A stretch of DNA of 64,000 nt from Sphingobacterium bovistauri (lineage in GTDB: Bacteria > Bacteroidota > Bacteroidia > Sphingobacteriales > Sphingobacteriaceae): contig NZ_JADEYP010000010.1 of the NCBI RefSeq assembly GCF_020295405.1, positions 62,001-126,000 of the forward strand, given 5' to 3'. A program made the translations under genes and the position numbers. Every line of letters starts with the position of its first letter. The first letter of the stretch is position 1. The notes beneath the pieces were generated by a model. That model searched no databases. It was not told the DNA's origin and saw nothing but the letters and a program-made list of their open reading frames with translations. Shown piece after piece: positions 8,499 through 17,314 of this stretch.

Positions 8499-9314
8499 AT
8501 GCTAGCCACAAAAAAATTAGTGAACAGCAAAATATTTATATTCTTATTTTTTGTGATATGTTTTGTACCATTTCAAGTAATGGCTCAAAAATCAATATCA
8601 GAAGAAAAAATGATGTCTAATATGCACAGAGCGGTAATGCCGTCTTTACAATCTGAGGAGAATGATAACCTTGCAAATTTTATAAAAAATAACATCAGAT
8701 ATCCTCTTAAGCCATTGCTTTATGGTAAAAATAAAGGAAAGGTTATAGTTAGTTATACTATTTCTGCTGATGGAGATATAAAAAATGCAAAAGTGATTTA
8801 TAGCTCTGATAAATCATATAGCAAAGAAGTATTTAGGTTATTGAATTCTACGGGAAAATGGACTCCAGGGACATGGGACTCAAAAAATGTAAATGTAAAA
8901 TGTAATTTGACCGTTGAGTTCAATTCTCCTTTACATGAAGATAGTAATTTGAGACAAGCCAAGGTCTTCTACAATGGAGATTTGTTACCCCAAAATAAAA
9001 TTTGGTATATGGCTGATTATATTTACTTAGATCAGCTTTGTATTATTAATGCTAAGTATAGCAAAGCATTATTGGGTTCAAATGAGAAGTATTCAACAAT
9101 AATAATAAATACCGAGGAAAAACACTCTACAGAAATTCTTCGTAAACTCCAAAATATTGATACTAATTTTTACAGTTTGCATATTGATGATAACCAAGTA
9201 GATCTCAATACTTGGAATAAATATTTATCAGCGAAGAAAGCTGTTAAATTTAATATTATAGCTGAAAACAACATTCAGCAATCAAAATTCAGAGCTTTTC
9301 TATATACTTATTGA
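8499..9314 (+). CDS. TonB C-terminal-domain protein
   Basis: A 271-residue secreted protein with a signal peptide (IFLFFVICFVPFQVMAQ). Residues about 60-145 resemble the TonB C-terminal fold: FIKNNIRYPLKPLLYGKNKG, KVIVSYTISADGDIKNAKVI, then RLLNSTGKWTPGTWDSKNV and a final strand. The remaining roughly 125 residues match nothing I recognise. There is no inner-membrane anchor followed by a Pro-rich region as in a classical TonB, so it may not energise receptors. It stands alone between terminator-like elements. Confidence 0.75.
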   Translation: MLATKKLVNSKIFIFLFFVICFVPFQVMAQKSISEEKMMSNMHRAVMPSLQSEENDNLANFIKNNIRYPLKPLLYGKNKGKVIVSYTISADGDIKNAKVIYSSDKSYSKEVFRLLNSTGKWTPGTWDSKNVNVKCNLTVEFNSPLHEDSNLRQAKVFYNGDLLPQNKIWYMADYIYLDQLCIINAKYSKALLGSNEKYSTIIINTEEKHSTEILRKLQNIDTNFYSLHIDDNQVDLNTWNKYLSAKKAVKFNIIAENNIQQSKFRAFLYTY

Positions 9315-9338
9315 TTATTTAATTTTACTATTAAGAAA

Positions 9339-9366
9339 ACACATTCAGCATTAATACTGAATGTGT
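9339..9366. terminator. Hairpin after TonB-like gene
   Basis: ACACATTCAG pairs with CTGAATGTGT around an 8-base loop, 25 bases after the stop codon. No T-run follows, so termination is uncertain. The rest of 9367-9510 is A/T-rich with no gene seen. Confidence 0.4.
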
Positions 9367-9510
9367 AACACATTGTGGCGTTACGACTACAAGTGATAAC
9401 TAATTATATAATATTTAAAATAAATAAAACAAAAGTAAACGACCTTCGTATTAAGTTTAAGAAAATTACATTGGACATTAGCATATTCTAACACTATCTA
9501 TTTCAATACT

Positions 9511-9538
9511 AATAGCTCTTCATTATTGAAGAGCTATT
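9511..9538. terminator. Hairpin terminator between TonB-like gene and catalase
   Basis: AATAGCTCTTCA pairs perfectly with TGAAGAGCTATT around TTAT, 21 bases after the stop of the minus-strand catalase gene. It sits between convergent genes and is probably bidirectional. Confidence 0.65.
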
Positions 9539-9559
9539 TAGATTTTTAGTTAAATTTAT

Positions 9560-11680
9560 TTAAACAGCTACTTTTCTAGCATTCTCTCTTGTCCAAACTC
9601 GATGACCTTTCATCACATGAATAAAATCTTTACTTAGGTCGCCTTTTGATTCTAATATTATTCCTTCGTCTTGATCTTTTATCATAGTTAATTTAATAAG
9701 TTCTTCTGCACCTTTCGCAAAAGAAATGGATTTGCAATGCCGATATGCTTCATTAATGAATTGTAAATAATCAGGTTCGTGAGCTAGTGTTTTTACAGAA
9801 TCACCATCAGGGGTATAAAATGCATCATAACACACAGATGCTTCAGTGAGGTAAGTAAATTGTATGTTTTCTGTTCCGCCTTCTTTAAACGTGAGTTTAC
9901 CAACTTTAGTACTTATTAATACCGCTTCAGCTCCTTCAGCCTCAAGTGCTGATTTCATTTTATCTATACTTACTTTACTAACACCATTATCAACAAGAAA
10001 CGCTACTTTTCGGGTTTCGATACTACCTTCACCAGCCTTAACCTCCATACTTAAAGCCTTAGATGTAGTCACCTCTGGCTTGGATGCTTGAATAGGATAG
10101 TCTGGATGGTTATTTTTAGCAAATTGAATCGTTAGTTTATCTAATTCTTTAGGAGGTTCAAGACCTAAGTTTTCACCTACACTTTTAGCCAAATTTTCAT
10201 TTATTTGATTAAGTATTGCTAATTCTCTTTTTCTTATATCTATACTTTTAATTTTCGACAGCTCAAAACTGAAAGCGGATATTATATGATCCTTTTCTGC
10301 AGGTGATTGAGATTCAAAAAATAATCTTGCCTGTGTGAAATGATCCGCAAATGATTTGCTTCTTCCTCTGACTTTCTTTGCGTCAATTTTTTCAGCATGA
10401 GATTCAAAACCAGATTCTCCCTTTAGCATCGCATGATAGGGGCAACCTCCACCCAGACTATTTGGAAAATATGAGACATTTCCTTTAAGAATATCTTGTC
10501 TTCCGAAACCATCTTTTTGATTGTTGTATTTACCATTTATTGGCCTATTTATTGGGAGCTCATGAAAATTAGGTCCCCCCAATCTATAATTTTGTGTGTC
10601 CGCGTAGGAAAATACGCGTCCCTGTAATAATGGATCATTACTGAAATCTATACCTGGAACTAGTCGTCCAGGATCAAACGCGATTTGTTCTGTCTCGGCA
10701 AAGAAATTTTCTGGATTTCGATTTAATGTCATTGTTCCAATGATTTGAACAGGGACAATCTCCTCTGGAATTAATTTAGTTGGATCTAAAATGTCAAATG
10801 AATATCTAAGTTCGTCCTCTTCAGGGATCAATTGGACACCCAAATCCCACTGTGGAAAATTTCCTTTTTCTATGGCTTCCCATAAGTCACGGCGATGAAA
10901 ATCAGCGTCATATCCTGATATTTTTTGTGCTTCTTGCCAGGCGACTTGATGGACTCCTAATTTTGGCTTCCAATGAAACTTTACAAATGTACCTTTACCT
11001 TTTTCATTAACGAATTTGAAAGTATGTACACCAAATCCTTCCATCATGCGCAGTGAGCGGGGAAGAGCACGATCAGACATGGCCCACATGACCATATGCG
11101 CAGATTCAGGCATTAAAGAAACAAAATCCCAAAATGTATCATGCGCAGATGCGGCTTGAGGCATTTCATTGTTCGGCTCAGGCTTAACAGCATGTACTAG
11201 GTCAGGAAAATTCATAGCATCTTGTATGAAAAATACTGGAATATTATTTCCTACCAAATCATAATTACCTTCTTCGGTATAAAATTTCACGGAAAATCCA
11301 CGTACGTCACGTGCCAAATCTGTAGAGCCCTTAAACCCTGCAACTGTTGAAAATCGTAAAAATAAAGGCGTTTTAGTACCTTTCTTAAGAAATTTGGCTT
11401 TGGTGTACGTAGATATGTCAGCTGTCGCTTCAAATATCCCATGAGCACCCGAGCCTCTAGCATGTACTACACGTTCTGGTATGCGTTCGCGATCAAAGTG
11501 AGCTAGCTTGTCTTGATAAATAAAGTCTTCTAAAAGAGATGGCCCTCTTTCACCTGCTTTTAATGTATTGTTGTTGTCATGTATGTGGACTCCATCATTT
11601 GTCGTCAAAGGTTTATCTGTATTATCTATTAGATGATTATTTATGATGTCAATTTTCTTATTTGAATTTTGTTTTTTCAT
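9560..11680 (-). CDS. katE: Large-subunit clade II catalase (HPII type)
   Basis: A 706-residue haem catalase degrading hydrogen peroxide. The active-site His is in ERVVHARGSGAHG (about residue 73), the distal Asn in VGNNIPVFFIQD, and the proximal haem ligand Tyr in VFSYADTQNYRLG (about 360). The extra 150-200 residues at the C-terminus form a DJ-1/PfpI-like domain (KVAFLVDNGVSKVSIDKMKS and GDSVKTLAHEP), the mark of large-subunit catalases like E. coli KatE. The N-terminal extension is also typical. It is transcribed alone, divergently from the Gfo/Idh operon. Confidence 0.95.
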   Translation of the reverse strand: MKKQNSNKKIDIINNHLIDNTDKPLTTNDGVHIHDNNNTLKAGERGPSLLEDFIYQDKLAHFDRERIPERVVHARGSGAHGIFEATADISTYTKAKFLKKGTKTPLFLRFSTVAGFKGSTDLARDVRGFSVKFYTEEGNYDLVGNNIPVFFIQDAMNFPDLVHAVKPEPNNEMPQAASAHDTFWDFVSLMPESAHMVMWAMSDRALPRSLRMMEGFGVHTFKFVNEKGKGTFVKFHWKPKLGVHQVAWQEAQKISGYDADFHRRDLWEAIEKGNFPQWDLGVQLIPEEDELRYSFDILDPTKLIPEEIVPVQIIGTMTLNRNPENFFAETEQIAFDPGRLVPGIDFSNDPLLQGRVFSYADTQNYRLGGPNFHELPINRPINGKYNNQKDGFGRQDILKGNVSYFPNSLGGGCPYHAMLKGESGFESHAEKIDAKKVRGRSKSFADHFTQARLFFESQSPAEKDHIISAFSFELSKIKSIDIRKRELAILNQINENLAKSVGENLGLEPPKELDKLTIQFAKNNHPDYPIQASKPEVTTSKALSMEVKAGEGSIETRKVAFLVDNGVSKVSIDKMKSALEAEGAEAVLISTKVGKLTFKEGGTENIQFTYLTEASVCYDAFYTPDGDSVKTLAHEPDYLQFINEAYRHCKSISFAKGAEELIKLTMIKDQDEGIILESKGDLSKDFIHVMKGHRVWTRENARKVAV

Positions 11681-11993
11681 AATAATTGTAAGTTGTTTTA
11701 AATAATTTAATTGTACTTATATCAATTGTCAATAGTTTTTGAAGGAAGAGTACTTAAGTATGAGTTTGAGGTAATTATTGCTGTTTTATCTAATTTATGC
11801 TCTTTTTTTTTAGTTAGTGCCACAGTTTTCGTTATCAAGTCTAGAAATATAACATAGGAGCTATAAAAAAGTTTTTAATAAAACACATTGTAAAGCCTAA
11901 AAGGAAGCAGTCTGTAACATATTGGTTGCTAATATTATATATTTTAGCATAATTCATCAGGTTTAATTAAATTGCTTGATATAAACTTTTGTT
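11681..11993. other. Divergent intergenic region katE / Gfo-Idh operon
   Basis: Very A/T-rich, 313 bases between divergently transcribed genes, so it must hold both promoters. I could not find an exact TAnnTTTG box on either strand. A near match (TAAACTTTTG) lies too close to the Gfo/Idh start to be used. No convincing ORF or repeat is seen. Confidence 0.5.
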
Positions 11994-13280
11994 ATGAACC
12001 GGAAAAACTTTTTTAAGGCAAGTGCCATACTTGCCGCATCTACTGCGTTATATAATCCTATAATAGCATCAACTTTTGTTCAGCGAAAAATTAGAGTGGG
12101 ATTGATAGGTGTTAATGGAATGGGGTGGGCTAATTTGAATGATTTGTTAAAGGTTGAGAATGTCGTTTGTACAGCACTATGTGATGTGGATTCGAATGTT
12201 TTGAATAGGAGAAAATCTGAATTAGAAAAAAGAAATATTAATGTTAAAATATACGATGATCATAGAAAATTATTAAGCGATGATATAGTTGATGTGGTCA
12301 TCATTGCCACGCCAGATCATTGGCATTGTATTCAGTTTGTCGATGCTGTAAAAGCAGGTAAACATGTTTATATTGAAAAACCTATAGGTAATTCAATACG
12401 TGAATGTGAGGTAATGGTGTCAGCAGCAGCAAAATCTAATAGTATTGTACAGGTCGGACAATGGCAGCGTAGTCAACAGCATTTTAAAGATGCTATGGAT
12501 TTTGTTCACTCTGGCAAATTGGGTAAAATTAGATTAGCTAAAGCATGGTCCTATGTTGGCTGGAAAGATCCTATTATAAAAGTCGCTGACGCACCTGTAC
12601 CAGCGGGAGTTAATTATGATAAATGGTTAGGTCCAGCACAAAAAAGGAATTTTAATCCAAATAGATTTCATTTTGAGTTTAGATGGTTTTGGGATTATGC
12701 AGGGGGATTAATGACAGATTGGGGGGTTCATCTCCTTGATTTTGCATTAATTGGTATGAAAGCAAAATTTCCGAAATCGATAGTAGCTTCAGGAGGTGTA
12801 TTTGCAGATCCAAATACTGCGGCAGAAACACCAGATACCTTAACAGCGATGTATGAATTTGATGATTTTAATATTCAATGGGAACATGCATTAGGTATAG
12901 CTTCAGGCCCATATAATAGAGATCACGGTGTTGCTTTCATAGGCAATAATGGAACATTAGTAGTAAATAGAGGAGGATGGGAAGTCATTCCTGATGGCAA
13001 AAAAATGGAAGCTGTTTCATTCCAAAAATCAGTTGATAATGGACTTGAAAGGCACATGCAAAATTTTGTTCAGGCTATATTGAAAAAAGACAAATCTTTA
13101 GTTGCAACTCCTATTGAAGCTGGTAGTCATGTCGCTATCGTATCTCAAATGGGGAATATAGCGTATCGAACAGGTCAAAAAATATATTGGGATCAAACAA
13201 CGAAAAGATTTAAAGACGAAGCGTCTAACAAATACCTCGCTGCTGCTTATCATAATGGATATAGTATTCCACAAGTGTAA
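11994..13280 (+). CDS. Gfo/Idh/MocA-family oxidoreductase
   Basis: A 428-residue NAD(P)-dependent oxidoreductase. After an export-type N-terminus (NRKNFFKASAILAASTALYN, a degenerate Tat-like signal) comes the Rossmann motif VGLIGVNGMGWANL, then the conserved catalytic EKPIGNSIRE segment (Lys at about 123-130) and GGLMTDWGVHLLDFA in the substrate domain. Enzymes of this group oxidise or reduce sugar hydroxyls, often at C3 of a glycoside. It is the first gene of a three-gene set with DUF1080 and a second Gfo/Idh protein. Confidence 0.92.
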   Translation: MNRKNFFKASAILAASTALYNPIIASTFVQRKIRVGLIGVNGMGWANLNDLLKVENVVCTALCDVDSNVLNRRKSELEKRNINVKIYDDHRKLLSDDIVDVVIIATPDHWHCIQFVDAVKAGKHVYIEKPIGNSIRECEVMVSAAAKSNSIVQVGQWQRSQQHFKDAMDFVHSGKLGKIRLAKAWSYVGWKDPIIKVADAPVPAGVNYDKWLGPAQKRNFNPNRFHFEFRWFWDYAGGLMTDWGVHLLDFALIGMKAKFPKSIVASGGVFADPNTAAETPDTLTAMYEFDDFNIQWEHALGIASGPYNRDHGVAFIGNNGTLVVNRGGWEVIPDGKKMEAVSFQKSVDNGLERHMQNFVQAILKKDKSLVATPIEAGSHVAIVSQMGNIAYRTGQKIYWDQTTKRFKDEASNKYLAAAYHNGYSIPQV

Positions 13281-13320
13281 AATTTAATAAGATTTATAGA
13301 AATTAATACAATAATATAAA

Positions 13321-14724
13321 ATGAAAGAATATTCTATGCCAATAAAATCATTATGTAGCTCCATATTAATTGCAAGTACTTGTTTGTTCAATATGAATAA
13401 TGCTATAGCACAAAAAAAAACATCGAAAGATTGGATAAATTTATTTGATGGCAAGACACTTAAAGGATGGAAGACATTGGGAGGGAAGGCACCATATATA
13501 GTGGAGAATGGTGCTATAGTAGGTACGATGACGAAAGGGACACCCAATTCTTTTTTGGTAACAGAAAAAGATTATGGTGATTTCATCTTGGAATTGGACA
13601 TCAAATTAGAAGGAGATAGAACGAATTCGGGTATTCAAGTACGTAGCCAGTTTGATCAGAGTGCAAATAATGGAAAGGGCAGAGTGTATGGGCGTCAAGT
13701 GGAGGTAGACCCAACTTCGCGAGCTTGGACTGGTGGAATTTATGATGAGGCACGCCGTAATTGGCTCTATCCTTTAGACTTGAATGAAAAAGCAAAAAGT
13801 GCATACAAATCCGAGGCATACAATCACGTTAGGATTGAATCTATAGGTCATGAACTAAAAACTTGGATTAACAATGTACCTGTCTCTTATTTGGTTGATA
13901 CTGTAGATTTAAAAGGGTTTATAGGCTTGCAAGTTCATAGTATTCCTGCTGATTTGGATGGGAAGAAAGTATATTTTAAAAACATAAAAATACAAACCAC
14001 TAATTTAACGCCTAAATCTTTTCCTACTGATGTATACGTGGTAAACCTTACGCCTAATCAATTAAACTCTCAAGAAAAGAGTTCAGGATTAGAATTATTA
14101 TTTGATGGTAAAACTAATGCAAATTGGAGAAGCGTGTACCACAGTAATTTTCCAACGAAGGGTTGGCAGGTTAAAGATGGTATAATTAAAGTTTTAAAAT
14201 CAGATGGAGGTGAATCTACCAATGGGGGTGATATTATTACAAAAAATGAGTATGATGCATTTGACTTTTCTTTTGAATTTAAACTTACAGAAGCTGCAAA
14301 TAGTGGTGTAAAATATTTTGTAACATTAAAAGAGAAAACTCAAGGTTCTGCGATTGGTTTAGAATATCAATTACTAGATGATATCAAACACCCGGACGCA
14401 AAGGCAGGTAGAGACGGTAATCGTACGCTAGCCTCTTTATATGATTTAATGACTTCAAATCGCGACAATAGAGCTAGAAGACCAATTGGAGAATGGAATA
14501 GAGGACGTATTGTTGTCACAAAGGACAATACTGTTACATATTATTTGAACGGAATAAAGATGTTAACTTTTGTCAGAGGTTCTAAAGAGTTTAATGATTT
14601 AGTAGCCATAAGTAAATATAAAGATTGGGATAATTTTGGATTAGCTTCAAAGGGACATATCTTACTGCAAGATCATGGAGATGAGGTTTCTTTTCGTAGC
14701 ATAAAAATTAAAAAACTAAACTAA
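13321..14724 (+). CDS. Tandem DUF1080 protein (3-keto-disaccharide hydrolase-like)
   Basis: A 467-residue secreted protein with a signal peptide ending near NAIAQ and two DUF1080 concanavalin-like domains. Domain one (about 36-212) begins DWINLFDGKTLKGWKTLGG; domain two (about 255-465) begins LELLFDGKTNANWRS. Both carry the conserved NSG(I/V)-type strand (TNSGIQVRSQ and ANSGVKYF). DUF1080 proteins hydrolyse 3-keto glycosides made by Gfo/Idh enzymes, and both flanking genes are of that kind. The first ATG at 13321 or the one at 13336 could be used. Confidence 0.9.
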   Translation: MKEYSMPIKSLCSSILIASTCLFNMNNAIAQKKTSKDWINLFDGKTLKGWKTLGGKAPYIVENGAIVGTMTKGTPNSFLVTEKDYGDFILELDIKLEGDRTNSGIQVRSQFDQSANNGKGRVYGRQVEVDPTSRAWTGGIYDEARRNWLYPLDLNEKAKSAYKSEAYNHVRIESIGHELKTWINNVPVSYLVDTVDLKGFIGLQVHSIPADLDGKKVYFKNIKIQTTNLTPKSFPTDVYVVNLTPNQLNSQEKSSGLELLFDGKTNANWRSVYHSNFPTKGWQVKDGIIKVLKSDGGESTNGGDIITKNEYDAFDFSFEFKLTEAANSGVKYFVTLKEKTQGSAIGLEYQLLDDIKHPDAKAGRDGNRTLASLYDLMTSNRDNRARRPIGEWNRGRIVVTKDNTVTYYLNGIKMLTFVRGSKEFNDLVAISKYKDWDNFGLASKGHILLQDHGDEVSFRSIKIKKLN

Positions 14725-14730
14725 ATCAAA

Positions 14731-16146
14731 ATGAAACATTATATCTCAAGACGTAGTTTTATTGCGAAAACTGCTTTAGCAGGAGGTGGTCTCTTCTTAT
14801 CAAATAGCTTATTAGGAAGTATCAATTTTGCAGGAGCCAACGAAAGGGTGAATTTAGCTTGCATTGGTATCGGGTATAGAGGAGCAGATATTATAAAAGA
14901 CTTATACAAAACAGGTCTATGTAATATAGTCGCCTTGTGTGATGTTGATATGGGAGCAAAGCATACTGAAGAAATCTTGAAAATGTTTCCTAATGCGAAG
15001 CGTTTTCAAGATTTCAGAAAAATGTTTGATGCTATGGCTAATGAAATTGATGCTGTATCTATTGGGACTCCAGATTTTGCACATTTTGCAATGACCATGA
15101 TGGCCATGGATTTAGGAAAACATGTTTATGTTGAAAAACCAATGGCACATACATTTTACGAGAATGAATTATTAATGCAAAAGGCTGAAAAATTCAGTAA
15201 AGTAGTAACCCAAATGGGCAATCAGGGGCATTCGGAAGCTAATTATTTCCAATTTAAAGCATGGGAGGAAAAAGGAATCATAAAGGATGTAACTCGGATC
15301 GATGCCCATATGAATATGCCCCGTAGGTGGCATTCATGGGATATTAATATGAAAAATTTTCCTAATCCTGAGAATATCCCAGGAACAATAGATTGGGATC
15401 TTTGGCAAATGCATACCAATGGACATATGTATAATAAGGATTTTGTAAATGGGCAATGGCGCTGTTGGTATGATTTCGGTATGGGTGCTTTAGGTGATTG
15501 GGGAGCTCATATTTTAGATACAGCACATGAGTTTTTGGAATTAGGTTTACCTCATCGTGTTGAAGCAATAAAGTTAGATGGGCATAACTCATTTTTCTTT
15601 CCAATGTCATCTACATTAAAATTTAAATTTGCTAAACGTAAAGGTCATCCCGCGATGGACATTAATTGGTATGATGGTTTGGATAATTTACCCCCAATTC
15701 CAGAAGGTTACGGAGTGTCAGGATTAGACCCAAACATTCCACCTCCTAGTACGGGACAATTACAACCAGTAAAATTAAACCCAGGGAAAATTATCTACAG
15801 TAAAGATCTTATTTTCAAAGGAGGTTCTCATGCGAGTACATTGCAAATTATTCCAGAGGAAAAAGCTATAGCTTTAGCTTCTCGACTACCTGTAGTATCA
15901 GCAACACCATCTAATCATTTCAAAAACTTTTTATTAGCTTGTAAAGGACAAGAAAAAACAAGATCACCATTTTCTATTGCTGGGCCATTGAGTCAAGTTT
16001 TCTGTTTAGGTGTGATCGCTCAACGACTTAATACACAGTTTGATTTTGATTCCAAGAAAAAGGAAATTACTAATAACCAATTTGCTAATTCTCTTTTAAT
16101 TGGGCCACCACCTACTAAAGGCTGGGAACAGTACTATAAGGTATAA
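14731..16146 (+). CDS. Gfo/Idh/MocA-family oxidoreductase with Tat signal
   Basis: A 471-residue oxidoreductase with a clear twin-arginine signal (SRRSFIAKTALAGGG), so it is probably exported folded with its cofactor. The Rossmann motif IGIGYRGADI follows, then DFAHFAMTMMAMDLGKHVYV and EKPMAHTFYEN with the catalytic Lys, and GMGALGDWGAHILDTAHEF. It starts 6 bases after the DUF1080 gene. The operon probably converts a plant or host glycoside by C3 oxidation and cleavage; the substrate is not evident. Confidence 0.92.
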   Translation: MKHYISRRSFIAKTALAGGGLFLSNSLLGSINFAGANERVNLACIGIGYRGADIIKDLYKTGLCNIVALCDVDMGAKHTEEILKMFPNAKRFQDFRKMFDAMANEIDAVSIGTPDFAHFAMTMMAMDLGKHVYVEKPMAHTFYENELLMQKAEKFSKVVTQMGNQGHSEANYFQFKAWEEKGIIKDVTRIDAHMNMPRRWHSWDINMKNFPNPENIPGTIDWDLWQMHTNGHMYNKDFVNGQWRCWYDFGMGALGDWGAHILDTAHEFLELGLPHRVEAIKLDGHNSFFFPMSSTLKFKFAKRKGHPAMDINWYDGLDNLPPIPEGYGVSGLDPNIPPPSTGQLQPVKLNPGKIIYSKDLIFKGGSHASTLQIIPEEKAIALASRLPVVSATPSNHFKNFLLACKGQEKTRSPFSIAGPLSQVFCLGVIAQRLNTQFDFDSKKKEITNNQFANSLLIGPPPTKGWEQYYKV

Positions 16147-16150
16147 ACAT

Positions 16151-16168
16151 ATGTAACTAGTGTTACAT
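16151..16168. promoter_or_regulatory. Crp/Fnr-like dyad upstream of regulator gene
   Basis: ATGTAAC-TAGT-GTTACAT, a 7-base inverted repeat with 4-base spacing, the geometry of Crp/Fnr family operators. It lies about 40 bases upstream of the start expected from the -7 box at 16189 and just before a Crp/Fnr-family gene, so autoregulation is likely but inferred. Confidence 0.5.
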
Positions 16169-16188
16169 AGCAACGACTTATTTAAAGT

Positions 16189-16196
16189 TATATTTG
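16189..16196 (+). promoter_or_regulatory. -7 box for Crp/Fnr-family gene
   Basis: TATATTTG matches TAnnTTTG exactly, 23 bases before the start codon. The -33 region has no TTG and is next to the dyad at 16151-16168. Confidence 0.5.
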
Positions 16197-16218
16197 TATA
16201 GCACTAGTTATTCATGTT

Positions 16219-16851
16219 ATGGAAGAATTATTGATTAAAACATATGGTGAAATATTTGAGGAAGAGCTTTTAGCTGAAATTATTCAGGTAGCTAAAGTTG
16301 TTGAATTTAAGGATGGTGATATAATGATTGATTACAATCAATATATCAAAACAATGCCATTGCTATTATCTGGTGCGATTAAAGTTATGAGAGAAGATTA
16401 TGATGGTGGAGAATTGTTACTTTACTATCTTGAACGGGGAGATACTTGTGCAATGTCTATGACGTGTTGTTTGGGTAGAAAACAAAGTGAAATACGTGCG
16501 ATTGGAGAAATTTCAGGTGTTATTTTGATGATTCCTGTCCACAAAATGTCAGAGTGGATGGGGAAATATAAAAGCTGGATGACATTTGTATTTGACAGTT
16601 ATAATAGTCGCTTTAATGAACTGCTGAATGCCGTAGATACAATAGCATTTATGAATATGAATGATCGTGTCTTAAATTATTTATTCGAAAAGAGCAAAAT
16701 TGAAAATAGTACAATAATATATAAAACACATCATGATATTGCTAAAGAATTGAATACTTCACGTGTGGTAGTATCACGATTGTTAAAGGCGTTGGAAAAG
16801 GATGGGCGAATTAAGCTCTATCGCAACAGTATAGAGATATTACTTAAATAG
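16219..16851 (+). CDS. Crp/Fnr-family transcriptional regulator
   Basis: A 210-residue regulator with an N-terminal cyclic-nucleotide-binding-type beta-roll (about 20-130) and a C-terminal winged helix (about 145-210) whose recognition helix is HHDIAKELNTSRVVVSRLLK. The cNMP phosphate-binding motif is not intact and there is no Fnr-type N-terminal Cys cluster, so the ligand is unknown. Two adjacent Cys residues in MTCCLG (about 87-88) could be redox active. A dyad of Crp/Fnr geometry precedes the gene. Confidence 0.88.
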   Translation: MEELLIKTYGEIFEEELLAEIIQVAKVVEFKDGDIMIDYNQYIKTMPLLLSGAIKVMREDYDGGELLLYYLERGDTCAMSMTCCLGRKQSEIRAIGEISGVILMIPVHKMSEWMGKYKSWMTFVFDSYNSRFNELLNAVDTIAFMNMNDRVLNYLFEKSKIENSTIIYKTHHDIAKELNTSRVVVSRLLKALEKDGRIKLYRNSIEILLK

Positions 16852-16900
16852 ACAAAAGGAAAAGGCTTTGCATTATTGTAAAGCCTTTTCCTTTTGTCTA
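16849..16900. terminator. Long hairpin terminator at end of Crp/Fnr gene
   Basis: A 21-base perfect stem (core GACAAAAGGAAAAGGCTTT) around a 10-base loop. It includes the stop codon. The A-rich and T-rich arms could work in both directions. Confidence 0.7.
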
Positions 16901-17314
16901 TAAATAATTGGACAAAGTGTATTCCGATGAAATCTTCTGAAGATATTATTTAAACTCTAAACCTACAGGACTTAGGATGAATTGTGAATAGTTTAAATAG
17001 CGTACTTACTAATTAAATGATGATAGCAGTGGATATATGCATACTTTTTCTTGATGATTTTTGATTATCAAGAAAGTAGTAGCTTTTGTGCTTTCGCTTT
17101 CTTCTTTTAGTAAATGATGAAACAATCTAGGGGTGGAATAAAAAGTTAAATTACAGCATAATTTTTATAATCATGTTGTATAATGGCTAGTCTATAAAAA
17201 GGAGATTTTATAGGGAGAATAAAGCTATATAACACTATTTAATTACAAACATTAATTTATTTCAGTAATAAAAAGTATTATATTAGTAGTAATTCTATTT
17301 AATCTATTCCATCT
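16901..17314. other. Intergenic region before histidine kinase
   Basis: About 414 bases with no credible ORF. The only structure seen is a 9-base inverted repeat, TTTCTTGAT / ATCAAGAAA at 17047-17075, with an 11-base loop. No exact -7 box was found before the kinase gene. Confidence 0.4.

Noticed and set aside
13284..13547. 87-codon minus-strand ORF over the DUF1080 start
   Set aside because: It lies antisense to a clear signal peptide and domain start and has no recognisable features.
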